Counted from the stretch's first letter, positions 1-9,226 are shown. The stretch is 64,000 bases of DNA from an uncultured Kordiimonas sp. (GCA_947492375.1 CANLMI010000002.1:62001-126000), one strand, 5' to 3'. The notes: generated by a model from the letters alone, not told the origin. Program-made: numbers and translations.

Positions 1-71
1 TCGGCCCACGGTACCATCTCACCGTTCAACCAAATCCATCCCTCTCTATCGGCAAATGACATATCAGCCAT
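1..71 (-). CDS. ilvE: Branched-chain amino acid aminotransferase, N-terminal fragment (runs off window)
   Basis: Too short for the ORF track. Reading the minus strand from an ATG gives MADMSFADREGWIWLNGEM and continues to the window edge. The pattern of an acidic lead-in, then D-R-(E/D)-G-(F/W)-I-W and a short G-(E/K)-x-V-P-W stretch, is the usual start of PLP-dependent branched-chain aminotransferases (fold type IV). A GGAG sequence about 8 bases upstream supports this start. The gene is divergent from the MarR-family regulator, with 113 bases between them. Only 23 codons are visible, so the name rests on the N-terminus alone. Confidence 0.7.
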   Translation of the reverse strand, partial: MADMSFADREGWIWLNGEMVPWA

Positions 72-134
72 TTCATTTCTCCAAATACCTACACTTTAGT
101 AATAATATACTTTTTTTATATTGATATTTGTAAC

Positions 135-171
135 ATTATGTCAAATAATCAGTCAATATTCCTGACATAAT
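135..171. promoter_or_regulatory. Inverted repeat in the ilvE-marR divergent intergenic region
   Basis: ATTATGTCA (135-143) and TGACATAAT (163-171) are a perfect 9-base inverted repeat with 19 bases between the arms. It lies between two divergent genes, one of which encodes a MarR-type wHTH protein. MarR dimers usually bind palindromes in exactly this position, so it is a candidate autoregulatory operator. The 19-base spacer is longer than in a simple MarR box, so it could be two half-sites or a chance repeat in A+T-rich DNA. Confidence 0.4.
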
Positions 172-184
172 AATTTGGAAAAAA

Positions 185-673
185 ATGCAAACACGTCTAC
201 CACCATCAAACTTATACCTCCGGGAGGAGGAACTGCGCCGCGGCGTTGAGCTTTTATATTTTGCGTATAGGGACTTTACCGGTGACCCTGATAATATCCT
301 CATTAAACAGCAATTTGGACGGGCACATCACCGCGTTCTTTACTTTGTGGGGAGAAACCCAAACATCCCTGTGTCAGGGTTGTTAAAGCTCCTTCGAATC
401 ACAAAACAAAGTTTATCTCGTGTACTTAGTCAACTCATGGACGAAGGTTATATTGTTCAGGAACAAGGAATAATGGATCGGCGCCAGAGACTTCTCAAAT
501 TAACTGAAAAAGGGATAAAGTTCGAAGCTGAGCTATTTTCCAGCCAACGCGAACGTATTGCACGCGCTTATAAAAATGCTGGACCCGAGGCGGTTTCTGG
601 CTTTTGGGAAGTGCTTTTAAATATCATCGACGGCGAACACCGCGACAGTGTTTTAAAACAGATTGAGAAATAA
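185..673 (+). CDS. petP: MarR-family transcriptional regulator, PetP-like
   Basis: A 162-residue winged-helix protein. The N-terminus (LREEELRRGVELLYFAYRDF, then FGRAHHRVLYFVGRNP) matches what I recall of the alphaproteobacterial PetP/MarR subgroup. The recognition helix and wing lie around residues 62-115 (LLRITKQSLSRVLSQLMDEG, then DRRQRLLKLTEKG), typical of MarR dimers that bind DNA. In Rhodobacter, petP pairs with the response regulator petR next to the cytochrome bc1 genes. Here petABC lies about 1 kb away on the other strand, but no petR is present; a PAS protein and a MazG-like gene follow instead. The family is sure; the petP name is an inference from sequence resemblance and context. 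Confidence 0.8.
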   Translation: MQTRLPPSNLYLREEELRRGVELLYFAYRDFTGDPDNILIKQQFGRAHHRVLYFVGRNPNIPVSGLLKLLRITKQSLSRVLSQLMDEGYIVQEQGIMDRRQRLLKLTEKGIKFEAELFSSQRERIARAYKNAGPEAVSGFWEVLLNIIDGEHRDSVLKQIEK

Positions 674-717
674 ACTGACCGACTTGCATTTTCAGCTAAT
701 ACGTGTTTGCATAAACT

Positions 718-1281
718 ATGGAGTATTTGGAAGGTTTTGAAGATTTTCTGGAAGTATGGGAACGCCTACCAAGAGGTAATAGCGCGCCAATTCCCTACCG
801 CCGTGATATAAACCCTGCAAACTTGGGAGAGCTCATGCCGAGCATAGGCGTAGCAGAACTCTTGGGAAGAAAAAACCTCACCTTTTCCTATTACGGAAGT
901 CGCATCGAAACACTCTCAAGCATGTTGTTAACTGATAAAAACTATTATGACTTGCTCTCTGATCAATTTAAATTGGCAATGGATAGTTTTCACCAGCAAC
1001 TCTTCGGCATGCCCTGCGGCGCTTATGTTGAAGATTTAATCTCAACAGCATCGGGAAATAAATATATCTTTCGGAATCTGCAATACCCACTCCTTGACGA
1101 AAAGGGTGTCCCCAGCTTTATGATTGTTTACGCAAGCGCACGCAAACCAGCCGAAGATAAAAGCTTACGTGACCAAAAACGATTACAAGCATCGAGCATT
1201 AAAACAGTCAGGTTCATAGATTTAGGCGCTGGAGCACCGTCCAGCTATGTTGAAGACTTTGCTTTTCACTCGGGCAAGTAA
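718..1281 (+). CDS. PAS-domain (PAS_5-like) protein
   Basis: A 187-residue soluble protein with no signal peptide. It resembles the small single-domain PAS_5 proteins common in alphaproteobacteria: an N-terminal helix with WxRLPRG, then a segment beginning IPYRRDINPANLGELMPSIGVAEL, and a core with YYGSRIETL and YPLLDEKGVPSFMIVYAS. The last 35 residues look unstructured. Such proteins are mostly uncharacterised; a sensory or protein-interaction role is only inferred from the fold. It starts 45 bases after the MarR gene with no strong ribosome-binding site, so it may be cotranscribed with it. Confidence 0.7.
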   Translation: MEYLEGFEDFLEVWERLPRGNSAPIPYRRDINPANLGELMPSIGVAELLGRKNLTFSYYGSRIETLSSMLLTDKNYYDLLSDQFKLAMDSFHQQLFGMPCGAYVEDLISTASGNKYIFRNLQYPLLDEKGVPSFMIVYASARKPAEDKSLRDQKRLQASSIKTVRFIDLGAGAPSSYVEDFAFHSGK

Positions 1282-1383
1282 CAAACAGATAATCACGCCA
1301 ACGGCTTATTTCTGGATTAAGTATACATAATTTGAAACGTGTAATCGGCTTATATAAGCCCCAGCAACAAACAGGCCGCCAAT

Positions 1384-1683
1384 ATGCAAAAAGAAACTCA
1401 AAAATCAATTGCCCAATGGGCAGAGACCACCTTTGGAACCGCTTCGGACCACACAAGCTTAATAGACCGTACCCTCATTGAAATTGAGGAATTGCGTTCA
1501 GCAGTTAAAAGCGGCTCTAAAACTGATACCTCAAATGAACTTGCTGATGTTTTAATCATTCTATATCGACTTGCAGAATTAAATAACATCGATCTAACCC
1601 ATGCTATTAATCATAAAATGGCTATCAATCGATCCCGCCGCTGGGAACAAGCCGGAGATGGTACAGGCAAGCATATAAATTAA
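1384..1683 (+). CDS. MazG-like nucleotide pyrophosphohydrolase
   Basis: A 99-residue all-alpha protein with the metal-binding pattern of the MazG/all-alpha NTP-PPase superfamily: EIEELRSAV (ExxE-type helix) followed by ELADVLIILYRLAEL (ExxD). This family hydrolyses nucleoside triphosphates to monophosphates plus pyrophosphate, as house-cleaning or pool control. Its length is that of single-domain family members. It is followed by a strong terminator that separates it from the convergent petC gene. The exact substrate cannot be read from the sequence. Confidence 0.7.
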   Translation: MQKETQKSIAQWAETTFGTASDHTSLIDRTLIEIEELRSAVKSGSKTDTSNELADVLIILYRLAELNNIDLTHAINHKMAINRSRRWEQAGDGTGKHIN

Positions 1684-1700
1684 CATATGCACTAAATCAA

Positions 1701-1726
1701 AAGGCCGCAGTGATGCGGCCTTTTTT
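1701..1726. terminator. Bidirectional rho-independent terminator
   Basis: AAGGCCGCA / TGCGGCCTT form a perfect 9-base stem with a short GTGA loop, followed by a T-run on the plus strand and preceded by AATCAAAA, which gives a T-rich tail on the minus strand. It sits between the convergent mazG-like gene and petC and can serve both. Confidence 0.9.
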
Positions 1727-1754
1727 CAATATAGAAAAATACGATTAATGACGT

Positions 1755-2558
1755 TTATTCGTCTTCGTAGAAGTTTTTACCTGCCTTAACTGGACGCCAG
1801 ATTTTCTTCATTGAGAAATACAGCAGAATCGTCAATACAGATAAGAAGATGATAACCATTACACCAAGCTTATGACGATCATGCAAATTAGGCTCTGCCG
1901 TGTACATCAAAAAGTTAACAACATCTTTCGACATCTGATCAAGATTAGCTTCAGGGTTTCCTGCTGCATATTCTACGATCCCTTCAGCAAGCGGCGGCGC
2001 CATAGAAATAACACTACCCTTAAAGTATGGGTTGTAATATTTACCAGCACTTACATTGATACCTTCAGGAGCATCGCTTTCATCTTCATAGCCTGTCAAA
2101 AGACTATAAACATAATTTGCACCGTCATGACGCGCTTTAACCATTAGCGAGAGATCAGGGGGAACTGCCCCACCATTTGCTGAAGCTGCTGCATTGTCAT
2201 TACGGAATGGGCTTGGGAAAGCATCCTGCGGCAAGCCTTTACGAATTGTCTGATCGCCTTCATCATCAATATCGCCGTCAACTTCATATTCAGCAGCAAT
2301 CGCCTTGATCTGATCTTCATTATAACCAAGCTTGTCAAGGTTACGGAAGCGGAAATATTTCAGGCCGTGACAGGCTGAACATACTTCTTTGTAAATTTGA
2401 AAGCCACGCTGAGCAGACTGATAATCAAAGTCACCAAAAATGCCTTGGAATTTCCACTCAACCTGTTTCGGGTGCTTACCAGCACCAGCAGCACTAGCTG
2501 CTGACGCTACGCCGGCTGTAACACAAAGGGCAACAGCAATGTTTTTAAGTAGTTTCAT
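1755..2558 (-). CDS. petC: Cytochrome c1, ubiquinol-cytochrome c reductase
   Basis: A 267-residue cytochrome c1. There is a cleavable signal peptide (residues 1-24, ending ASAAGA) and a single c-type heme site CSACH (residues 60-64). The later ISMAPPL supplies the likely axial methionine. A C-terminal membrane anchor lies at about residues 231-251 before a basic tail. It takes electrons from the Rieske protein in the periplasm and passes them to soluble or membrane cytochrome c. It is the last gene of petABC, starting 12 bases after petB with AAAGGA in front of the ATG. An acidic insert (DGDIDDEGDQ) lies in the middle of the domain. Confidence 0.96.
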   Translation of the reverse strand: MKLLKNIAVALCVTAGVASAASAAGAGKHPKQVEWKFQGIFGDFDYQSAQRGFQIYKEVCSACHGLKYFRFRNLDKLGYNEDQIKAIAAEYEVDGDIDDEGDQTIRKGLPQDAFPSPFRNDNAAASANGGAVPPDLSLMVKARHDGANYVYSLLTGYEDESDAPEGINVSAGKYYNPYFKGSVISMAPPLAEGIVEYAAGNPEANLDQMSKDVVNFLMYTAEPNLHDRHKLGVMVIIFLSVLTILLYFSMKKIWRPVKAGKNFYEDE

Positions 2559-2570
2559 GCTTATTATCCT

Positions 2571-4007
2571 TTATTCAGCAGGCATTGTTTTTGGTTTGAT
2601 AACCGCTGCCGCAATGCTTTCCGGCAATGGAAGCGTCTTCTCAACCCGACCTAGTACAGGAAGGATAATAAGGAAGTGTGCAAAATAATATGCAGTAGCT
2701 AACATTCCCAAATGTATCGCTTGTATACTGGATCTATACGTTTCAAGCATTTTTGCTAATTCAGCATCATTTACACCAGCGATTCGCGCCGCTTGATTAA
2801 TATCCATGCCACTATCGATAGACGCTTTGACAGCTTCAGGGGCCGCTTTAATAATTTGCTCAAGTATTGCTGCGGTATTAGGCCCCAAATCTACCAGAAC
2901 TAAATCTGGGGATATACCTCCAACATACATCAACACAAACATATCTACGACCAAGATTGTGAAGAATATCTTAAACATAGGTCTGAAGTTTCCTGATCGC
3001 ACTTTACTTCCATCCAACCAAGGCAAGAAAAACCAAACAAGGATAGATGCAAACATTGCAATTACACCCAAAAGCTTCGCATCAATTGGCCCAAGATCAA
3101 ATGTAATCGACCGCAGGATCGCGTAAAATGGCAGAAAATACCATTCAGGAACAATCGATGCAGGCGTTACAAGCGGGTCAGCTGGAATATAGTTATCCGG
3201 GTGACCGAGTGCATTTGGTGCAAAGAACAAGAAATAAGCGAAAAATATCAAGAAAACACCAAGTCCAAACGCATCCTTAACTGTGTAGAAAGGGTGGAAG
3301 GGGATTTGGTCAGCCGTTGATTTCACTTCGATACCAAGCGGATTGCCTGAGTCTGAGATCTTCTTTGCCCAAAGGTGAAGAATAACCACGCCAGCAATCA
3401 CAAATGGCAATAGATAGTGTAAGCTGAAGAAACGGTTCAATGTTGGATTATCAACAGAGAAACCACCCCAAAGCAGCGTTACAATGGATTCGCCGACTAC
3501 AGGAATTGCCGAGAACAGGTTTGTAATCACAGTCGCACCCCAGAAAGACATCTGCCCCCAAGGAAGAACGTATCCCATAAAGGCTGTCGCCATCATAAGA
3601 AGGAAGATTACAACGCCTAGCATCCACAGTACTTCACGCGGTGCCTTGTATGAACCAAAGTAAAGTCCGCGGAAAATATGGGTATAAACCACGATAAAGA
3701 ACATGGAGGCGCCGTTCGCATGCATATAGCGAATAAGCCAACCATAGTTCACATCGCGCATGATGCGTTCCACAGAATCAAAAGCAAACATGGTGCTTGC
3801 AGTATAGTGCATTGCCAAAACAATGCCTGTGATGATTTGCAGAACAAGCATGATTCCGGCGAGCGAACCGAAGTTCCACATGTAATTAAGATTACGCGGG
3901 GTCGGTGTTCCTGGCCCCATAACGCTATTTGCAACAGTTAGGATCGGCAAGCGTTCCTCAAGCCATGCAAGCGCTTTATTATTTGGTGTTACCGGTGAAA
4001 GTGCCAT
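2571..4007 (-). CDS. petB: Cytochrome b, ubiquinol-cytochrome c reductase
   Basis: A polytopic quinol-oxidising subunit. The PEWY motif of the Qo site is present ([13 protein letters not shown]), and heme-ligand histidines lie in the helices around [17 protein letters not shown] and [17 protein letters not shown]. At 478 residues it is longer than the roughly 430 usual for alphaproteobacterial homologues. The extra length is an insertion at about residues 366-432, between the last two helices. There the usual short loop before [10 protein letters not shown] is replaced by a helical, Ala-rich segment. It is the middle gene of the petABC operon, 12 bases after petA. Confidence 0.96.
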   Translation of the reverse strand: MALSPVTPNNKALAWLEERLPILTVANSVMGPGTPTPRNLNYMWNFGSLAGIMLVLQIITGIVLAMHYTASTMFAFDSVERIMRDVNYGWLIRYMHANGASMFFIVVYTHIFRGLYFGSYKAPREVLWMLGVVIFLLMMATAFMGYVLPWGQMSFWGATVITNLFSAIPVVGESIVTLLWGGFSVDNPTLNRFFSLHYLLPFVIAGVVILHLWAKKISDSGNPLGIEVKSTADQIPFHPFYTVKDAFGLGVFLIFFAYFLFFAPNALGHPDNYIPADPLVTPASIVPEWYFLPFYAILRSITFDLGPIDAKLLGVIAMFASILVWFFLPWLDGSKVRSGNFRPMFKIFFTILVVDMFVLMYVGGISPDLVLVDLGPNTAAILEQIIKAAPEAVKASIDSGMDINQAARIAGVNDAELAKMLETYRSSIQAIHLGMLATAYYFAHFLIILPVLGRVEKTLPLPESIAAAVIKPKTMPAE

Positions 4008-4019
4008 TTTTTGATCCCC

Positions 4020-4574
4020 TTACCCGATTTTCAAAACTGTATCTGACAGGAATGCATATTCCGGAACAGATAAATTCTTCGGCGCAGGCCCCTTACGGAT
4101 ACGGCCAGATGTATCATAGTGTGAACCATGGCACGGACAGAACCAGCCACCAAATTCACCTTTATCATCGCCGGATTTAGTTCCCAAAGGTACACACCCT
4201 AAATGCGTACAAACACCAACAAGAATAAGCCATTGCTCTTTCCCGGCAGTTACACGTTCTTCATCGAATTGCACATCAGGTAGGCCGATGTCATCAGCCA
4301 GGCGTGCTTCTTCGATTTCAGTTGGCGTACGGTGACGGATGAAAACTGGTTTCCCGCGCCACTTAACCAAAATTGACTCGCCCTCTTCAACCGCCGAAAT
4401 GTCAACTTCAACAGACGCAAGTGCAAGCGTATCAGCCGCCGGGTTCATTTGGTCAATAAAAGGCCATACCGCAACAGCAGCGCCAACAGCGCCCATCCCC
4501 GTTGCAGCAATATGAAGAAAGTCGCGCCGTGTAGCGTCGTCTTCATGGTTTTTCGTATCTTCGATAGTGCTCAT
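4020..4574 (-). CDS. petA: Rieske iron-sulfur subunit, ubiquinol-cytochrome c reductase
   Basis: A 184-residue Rieske protein. It has a twin-arginine N-terminus (ATRRDFLHIAATGMGA) that doubles as the membrane anchor (about residues 17-40). The soluble domain carries the two 2Fe-2S ligand boxes, CTHLGC and CPCHGSHYD. It shuttles electrons from ubiquinol at cytochrome b to cytochrome c1. AAGGA 7 bases before the ATG supports the start. It is the first gene of the minus-strand petABC operon, so its promoter must lie in the 338-base gap before trmL. Confidence 0.97.
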   Translation of the reverse strand: MSTIEDTKNHEDDATRRDFLHIAATGMGAVGAAVAVWPFIDQMNPAADTLALASVEVDISAVEEGESILVKWRGKPVFIRHRTPTEIEEARLADDIGLPDVQFDEERVTAGKEQWLILVGVCTHLGCVPLGTKSGDDKGEFGGWFCPCHGSHYDTSGRIRKGPAPKNLSVPEYAFLSDTVLKIG

Positions 4575-4912
4575 CTATTCTTCCTTGGCAGGAATATGCT
4601 TTAAACAGCAAAAATTCATAATATCCCAGGTACTATTGTAACCTAACAAAGCACCATATCTATGCGTCATGAAGCCGCATAAATCTGATGCAGAGTAGCT
4701 TATCCCCAGAAGCAATTGCTAAATAACTAACCCCTTAGCCCCAGAGATTTCAGATTGGTTTAATCCCACGCGCCTCAAGAGGCAAGGATTTATCCTCAGA
4801 AACAATAAAAAAAACCTCCAAACAAAACGTTAAGATCAAGATTTGATTGCAAGAATGCCATTGATTTCATAGGGTCGGGGCAAATTTCACTGAAGATTAT
4901 GCAATTACCCTT
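4575..4912. other. Intergenic region between petA and trmL
   Basis: This 338-base divergent gap contains no credible ORF. It must hold promoters for the minus-strand petABC operon and plus-strand trmL-hemF. The only symmetry seen is a weak 6-base inverted repeat, TATGCG / CGCATA (4661-4681), and an A-run near 4808. No recognisable riboswitch or known binding site was found. Confidence 0.6.
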
Positions 4913-5383
4913 ATGAATGTAGCGCTTTATCAACCTGATCAGCCACAGAATGCTGGCACAATATTACGCACTGGCGCCTGTCTTGATATACCGGTTCACG
5001 TTATCGAGCCTTGCGGCTTCCCTTTTTCAATTAAGGCATTCAGGCGCTCTGCGATGGATTATGCTGATTTGGCAACCATCAACCATCATGCTGATTACAC
5101 AGCATTTGAAAATACCTGCCGAAAAGCGAAACAGCGTATCATACTTTTAACAACCAAATCCGATTGCTCATATCTGGATTTCAAGTTTAAAGATAATGAC
5201 GTTCTAATGGTAGGCAGTGAATCATCAGGCGTGCCGGAAAACGTACACAATAATGCGGACGCAAGGATAACAATCCCCATGCGGACAGAAGCCAGATCTC
5301 TTAATGTTGCCATGTCGCTTGCAATGGTGCTTGGTGAAGCGATCCGGCAGACCGAACACTCTAATAAACTCTTAAATACTTGA
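4913..5383 (+). CDS. trmL: tRNA (cytidine(34)-2'-O)-methyltransferase TrmL
   Basis: A 156-residue SPOUT-class methyltransferase. The N-terminus [19 protein letters not shown] is the conserved TrmL/YibK substrate motif. The knot region carries [30 protein letters not shown] and the closing helix. It 2'-O-methylates the wobble base of certain tRNA-Leu species using SAM. The length is that of the family. hemF follows 19 bases later, the gene order commonly seen after petABC in alphaproteobacteria. Confidence 0.95.
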   Translation: MNVALYQPDQPQNAGTILRTGACLDIPVHVIEPCGFPFSIKAFRRSAMDYADLATINHHADYTAFENTCRKAKQRIILLTTKSDCSYLDFKFKDNDVLMVGSESSGVPENVHNNADARITIPMRTEARSLNVAMSLAMVLGEAIRQTEHSNKLLNT

Positions 5384-5402
5384 CCAACATATTGGACATA
5401 AC

Positions 5403-6281
5403 ATGACCGACACGTTAGCTATCGCAGAATATAAAGAAAAAGCTGCCAAATGGTTTGAAAAATTACGCAATGAAATTTGCGACAGTTTTGAAGCAATCGA
5501 ATGCGATAACAAAGGCCCTCTCTCATCACGCGCACCAGGAAAATTTGAACGGAAAAGTTGGCAACGAGAAAACCAGGGCGACGGCCATGAAGGCGGCGGC
5601 GGTACAATGTCTATCATGCGCGGCGGTCGTGTCTTCGAAAAGGTCGGCGTTAACATTTCAACTGTACACGGTACATTCACTGAAGAATTTGCAAAGAATA
5701 TCCCTGGTGCCAGCGAAGACCCAAGGTTTTTTGCAACTGGTATATCGCTTGTTGCCCATATGAACAGCCCACGTGTGCCTGCTGTTCATATGAACACACG
5801 TTTTATTGTAACAACCAAAAACTGGTTCGGCGGAGGTGCCGATTTAAACGCGCCATTACCTAACACAGAAGATACAACAGCCTTTCATAAAGCCTTTAAT
5901 GAATGCTGTGATCGTCATGACCCTGAATATTATCCAAAATTTAAAAAATGGTGTGACGAATATTTTTATATCAAACATCGGAACCGTGCACGCGGTGAAG
6001 GTGGAATTTTCTATGATCAACTTAACACAGGTGATTGGGAGGCCGATTTCGCATTCACACAGGATGTAGGCAAAACCTTCAATGAAGTTTATCCTGCTCT
6101 AATTAGAGAACATATGAACGAAGAGTGGACTGATGCCGAGCGCGAAAAGCAATTAGAGTATCGGGGATATTACGCTGAATTCAATCTGGTTTATGACCGT
6201 GGTACAACATTTGGTCTTAAAACTGGTGGAAACGTAGACGCTATTTTAATGTCACTCCCTCCCGAAGCCAAATGGCCATAA
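5403..6281 (+). CDS. hemF: Oxygen-dependent coproporphyrinogen-III oxidase
   Basis: A 292-residue cytosolic enzyme of heme biosynthesis that oxidatively decarboxylates coproporphyrinogen III to protoporphyrinogen IX. Diagnostic segments include [26 protein letters not shown] near the start, [11 protein letters not shown], and the C-terminal [20 protein letters not shown] with SLPPEAKW. The length is typical. It is aerobic-type, which fits the bc1 complex encoded next door. It lies in a plus-strand run with trmL and the YqaA-like membrane protein. Confidence 0.97.
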   Translation: MTDTLAIAEYKEKAAKWFEKLRNEICDSFEAIECDNKGPLSSRAPGKFERKSWQRENQGDGHEGGGGTMSIMRGGRVFEKVGVNISTVHGTFTEEFAKNIPGASEDPRFFATGISLVAHMNSPRVPAVHMNTRFIVTTKNWFGGGADLNAPLPNTEDTTAFHKAFNECCDRHDPEYYPKFKKWCDEYFYIKHRNRARGEGGIFYDQLNTGDWEADFAFTQDVGKTFNEVYPALIREHMNEEWTDAEREKQLEYRGYYAEFNLVYDRGTTFGLKTGGNVDAILMSLPPEAKWP

Positions 6282-6302
6282 GAATTTTCTTTATGCACCA
6301 TA

Positions 6303-6749
6303 ATGCTTGATGATTTGACCATATATGTAACGCTTTTCGTTAACGCTTTCATCGCGGCAACTTTATTTCCCGCATTATCAGAATTAACCTTTGCCGCTCT
6401 GCTTAGCGGCAACATTGGCCATCCTTTGATACTGCTGATTGCTGTGTCCACAGGTAATATTTTAGGGTCCGTCGTCAATTGGGTACTTGGGAGATTTATT
6501 ATCTCCCAAAACAAATTGAAGCAGAAATACAGTATCAAGCCTGCGTATATTCGCGCAAAAAAGTTTTTCAGTCGTTTCGGATTATACAGCCTGTTATTTG
6601 CCTGGTTGCCTATCATTGGCGACCCTATAACGTTTATCGCCGGTATTTTTCGCGTAAGGTTTATGCCTTTTATTATTCTTGTCAGCATAGGAAAAATAAC
6701 GCGTTATGCCATTATTCTATTTGTCTTTCAAACAGCTATCGATACGTAA
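6303..6749 (+). CDS. YqaA-like (DedA/SNARE-associated fold) membrane protein
   Basis: A 148-residue hydrophobic protein with about four membrane segments. It resembles the YqaA branch of the VTT/DedA superfamily: an N-terminal AATLFPALSELTF segment, then GNILGSVVNWVLGRF, and a C-terminal re-entrant-like GLYSLLFAWLPIIGDPITFIAGIFRV. Relatives of this superfamily are lipid-handling or small-molecule transport proteins; the YqaA branch itself is not well characterised. It lies 21 bases after hemF and is probably cotranscribed. Confidence 0.75.
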   Translation: MLDDLTIYVTLFVNAFIAATLFPALSELTFAALLSGNIGHPLILLIAVSTGNILGSVVNWVLGRFIISQNKLKQKYSIKPAYIRAKKFFSRFGLYSLLFAWLPIIGDPITFIAGIFRVRFMPFIILVSIGKITRYAIILFVFQTAIDT

Positions 6750-6884
6750 TCATACCTCCCGCCGCGCCTGCAAATGTCATGGCGAATTTGAGAATAACTT
6801 TTCGCCGAGGCCTCAAAACAACCAAGGCCACCCAAAACCTATCAGTAAAAAGACCTCAATTTTGAGAATACATTTCCAAGCGTT

Positions 6885-8141
6885 TTAGCTATCGTAATGC
6901 TCTTTATATTCTGTAATTAAATCCGCTTTACTCATAGCGAAATCACTATCAATCCATACTGTTTCAATAATCCTGAGCATGTTAGTAATCTCCGGCCCCG
7001 GTTCATAACCGCTGTCGATCAAATCACGACCTTTCACAGGGCATATGGGAACAGACCAGTTCTTCAAATCTTTTAGAGCACTCGCATTCTCAGAAACAAA
7101 CGTAAATAACTCGCTAGAGATTGGTACTAGATGCTCGAATATATCATGCCCAAATCGGTAGATTAGCACCTTTAATAGTGTATCAGTTATTGCTGAATGT
7201 TCAGTTTTCTCTTTTAAGAACTCACTCGCTTTATATATTTGCGTTAAGTGGCGAATTTGTACATTAGATAGTTTTAAGGCTTTGCCAACCTGCGCATATC
7301 CAGCATAGTCGGCACCATAAAAACATATAAATCGACGCCACGGCATTATACCAAACTGTATTGCAGTCTCTCGACCTGCTAAAACTTCCAAAGCTTTAAG
7401 GTAATCGATATGCTCAACATGGGCGCTATCAGGCATAATTTCAGAGACAATACGCGATGCTGACATTCGCTCTAACGCTTTATAAGGCTTTGGTGCTTTG
7501 AGTAGTTTAAAGAGTTCATCTCGAATACGTTCAATCGAAAGCTTTTCAAGGCACATCAAAGATTTACAACATGCCTCATAACCAGACTGATCTATATTCC
7601 CCACCCCATACCAGGCAAAAAACCTGAAGAAACGGAGAATACGAAGCGCATCTTCTTCAATACGCAAGTGCGGGTTACCGATAAACCTCACCTTCCCTTG
7701 CTTTAAATCAGCAACACCCCCACATGGATCAAAAAATTTACCTTTTGCATCCACATAAATTGCATTGATGGAAAAATCACGCCGCATTGCATCGAGTGTC
7801 CAATCATCTGTATATACAACATGTGCATGCCGCCCGTCGGTTTGGGCATCAACACGAAGTGTTGTTATCTCGACATCAAGGCCTTTCGAATGGGCGGTAA
7901 TAGTTCCGTGTTTCAAACCGGTTGGGATAACCGAAATACCGGCTTTTAAAAGCTTAGACATAACGGTTTCAGGTAATAATGATGTTGCGGCATCGATATC
8001 ATGGATTGGTTTGTCGATGATACTGTCTCGCACGGCCCCACCAACAAAACGGATAGCATCGACACCCAATATTTCCACGAGGCGCTTGATGAACGGATCA
8101 CCCAGCCATGAAAATGCCTTGTCGAAATTTTGTATAGTCAC
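6885..8141 (-). CDS. cca: CCA tRNA nucleotidyltransferase
   Basis: A 418-residue class II CCA-adding enzyme (poly A polymerase family head domain). Motif A is at the N-terminus: IRFVGGAVRDSIIDKPIHDID, with the two catalytic aspartates. Next come the DFSINAIYVDAKG segment and the RNA-binding neck EEDALRILRFFRFFAWYG. It repairs or completes the 3' CCA end of tRNAs. It overlaps the upstream DUF6111-like gene by 4 bases, so translation is probably coupled. It is the last gene of a minus-strand operon DUF1285 / nudix / DUF6111 / cca that is common in alphaproteobacteria. Confidence 0.95.
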   Translation of the reverse strand: MTIQNFDKAFSWLGDPFIKRLVEILGVDAIRFVGGAVRDSIIDKPIHDIDAATSLLPETVMSKLLKAGISVIPTGLKHGTITAHSKGLDVEITTLRVDAQTDGRHAHVVYTDDWTLDAMRRDFSINAIYVDAKGKFFDPCGGVADLKQGKVRFIGNPHLRIEEDALRILRFFRFFAWYGVGNIDQSGYEACCKSLMCLEKLSIERIRDELFKLLKAPKPYKALERMSASRIVSEIMPDSAHVEHIDYLKALEVLAGRETAIQFGIMPWRRFICFYGADYAGYAQVGKALKLSNVQIRHLTQIYKASEFLKEKTEHSAITDTLLKVLIYRFGHDIFEHLVPISSELFTFVSENASALKDLKNWSVPICPVKGRDLIDSGYEPGPEITNMLRIIETVWIDSDFAMSKADLITEYKEHYDS

Positions 8142-8542
8142 TTGTTTGAACCGTCGCCAGGCTTTGATTGGCTGGATTCTCGTTGCCTGGAGTTCATGTT
8201 ATCTCCGGCCTCAATACTCGGTTCATCATCAGTTGGAACGGCATTAGGGTCATCCGTAAAATAACCGGGAATAATCTTTCCAGCCTCAACACGCGCTGGT
8301 ACATAATATTGTCCGGGGTCGCCGCGATCATCCTCGGTAAAATACAGCGTTGCAGCAAGTAATATGACAACACCCAGAATAATTATCAGGGCTTTTCTAA
8401 TAGCGCCGATATCATTGAAGTCACGCGCATTGCCATTTTCATCGGCACTTGCCCGAGCCTTTTTAAACCGCAGATACAACCAGTAAATCAATAAAATGGC
8501 AGGAAGCGTTAACAGCAGTATTCGAATAATTGCAGCAATCAT
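8138..8542 (-). CDS. DUF6111-like small membrane protein
   Basis: A 134-residue protein with two predicted membrane segments (about residues 3-24 and 49-67) and a basic loop between them. The C-terminal half is hydrophilic, Ser/Asp-rich and probably disordered. In alphaproteobacteria a small membrane protein of the DUF6111 type regularly sits between the CoA pyrophosphatase and cca, which is the main reason for this name. It lies 5 bases after the Nudix gene and overlaps cca. The function is unknown. Confidence 0.65.
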   Translation of the reverse strand: MIAAIIRILLLTLPAILLIYWLYLRFKKARASADENGNARDFNDIGAIRKALIIILGVVILLAATLYFTEDDRGDPGQYYVPARVEAGKIIPGYFTDDPNAVPTDDEPSIEAGDNMNSRQRESSQSKPGDGSNK

Positions 8543-8547
8543 AATAT

Positions 8548-9213
8548 TTAACGATGTTGTACCGCCTCCATCAAATCCACGAGATTAACCAGCATTGCAG
8601 CCGTTGCTCCCCATATATAGTAATCTTCATACGGTATACTATAATAATGTCTGCGCATACCTTTCCAGATTGCGCTTTCGCGTTTATGGTTTGCCCGGTT
8701 CAAGATAAAATCAAGCGGAACTTCAAACACTTCTTCTACTTCTGCATCATGCTTATTGATGGCAAACCCCGGCCGTAGCGTCCCGACAACAGGTATAATC
8801 TCAAAACCTGTTCCAGTATAATAAGTATCAAGCGTACCTTTCAAAGAAATAAAATCACCTGAAATACCGACCTCTTCATATGTTTCCCTCAGGGCAGCCG
8901 CATCAGCGCTGACATCCTGCGGGTCAATACGCCCCCCGGGAAAGCTAACCTGCCCTGCGTGTTTTGTAAGCGACTGGTTTCGTTTCGTTAACAAAACGGT
9001 TGGCGTTTTATGCATAACAACAGGAACAAGAACCGATGCCGGTTTTGCATCCACCATTAAATCGGACAGATCGCGGTCCCGTTCCCCTTGGAGAGAATTA
9101 ACATTGGCAGCATTTTGACCAAGATTTTTGTTTAAATCAGCATCGCTTCTAATCCCTTGGGCAGCAGGGTTTTCTCTCGCCAATGCTCGCTCAATCCAGC
9201 CTTCCAACATCAT
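8548..9213 (-). CDS. Nudix hydrolase, CoA pyrophosphatase type
   Basis: A Nudix protein with the CoA-pyrophosphatase variant of the box: SFPGGRIDPQDVSADAAALRETYEEVGI, preceded by VLLTKRNQSLTKHAGQ, the UPF0035-type lead-in. Family members cleave CoA and acyl-CoAs to phosphopantetheine derivatives and 3',5'-ADP. The ORF track starts further upstream and overlaps DUF1285 by 65 bases. I chose the ATG at 9213 because GAGGA lies 5 bases ahead of it and the gene then follows DUF1285 by 13 bases. This gives about 221 residues. Confidence 0.88.
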   Translation of the reverse strand: MMLEGWIERALARENPAAQGIRSDADLNKNLGQNAANVNSLQGERDRDLSDLMVDAKPASVLVPVVMHKTPTVLLTKRNQSLTKHAGQVSFPGGRIDPQDVSADAAALRETYEEVGISGDFISLKGTLDTYYTGTGFEIIPVVGTLRPGFAINKHDAEVEEVFEVPLDFILNRANHKRESAIWKGMRRHYYSIPYEDYYIWGATAAMLVNLVDLMEAVQHR

Positions 9214-9226
9214 GTATTCCTCAAAA

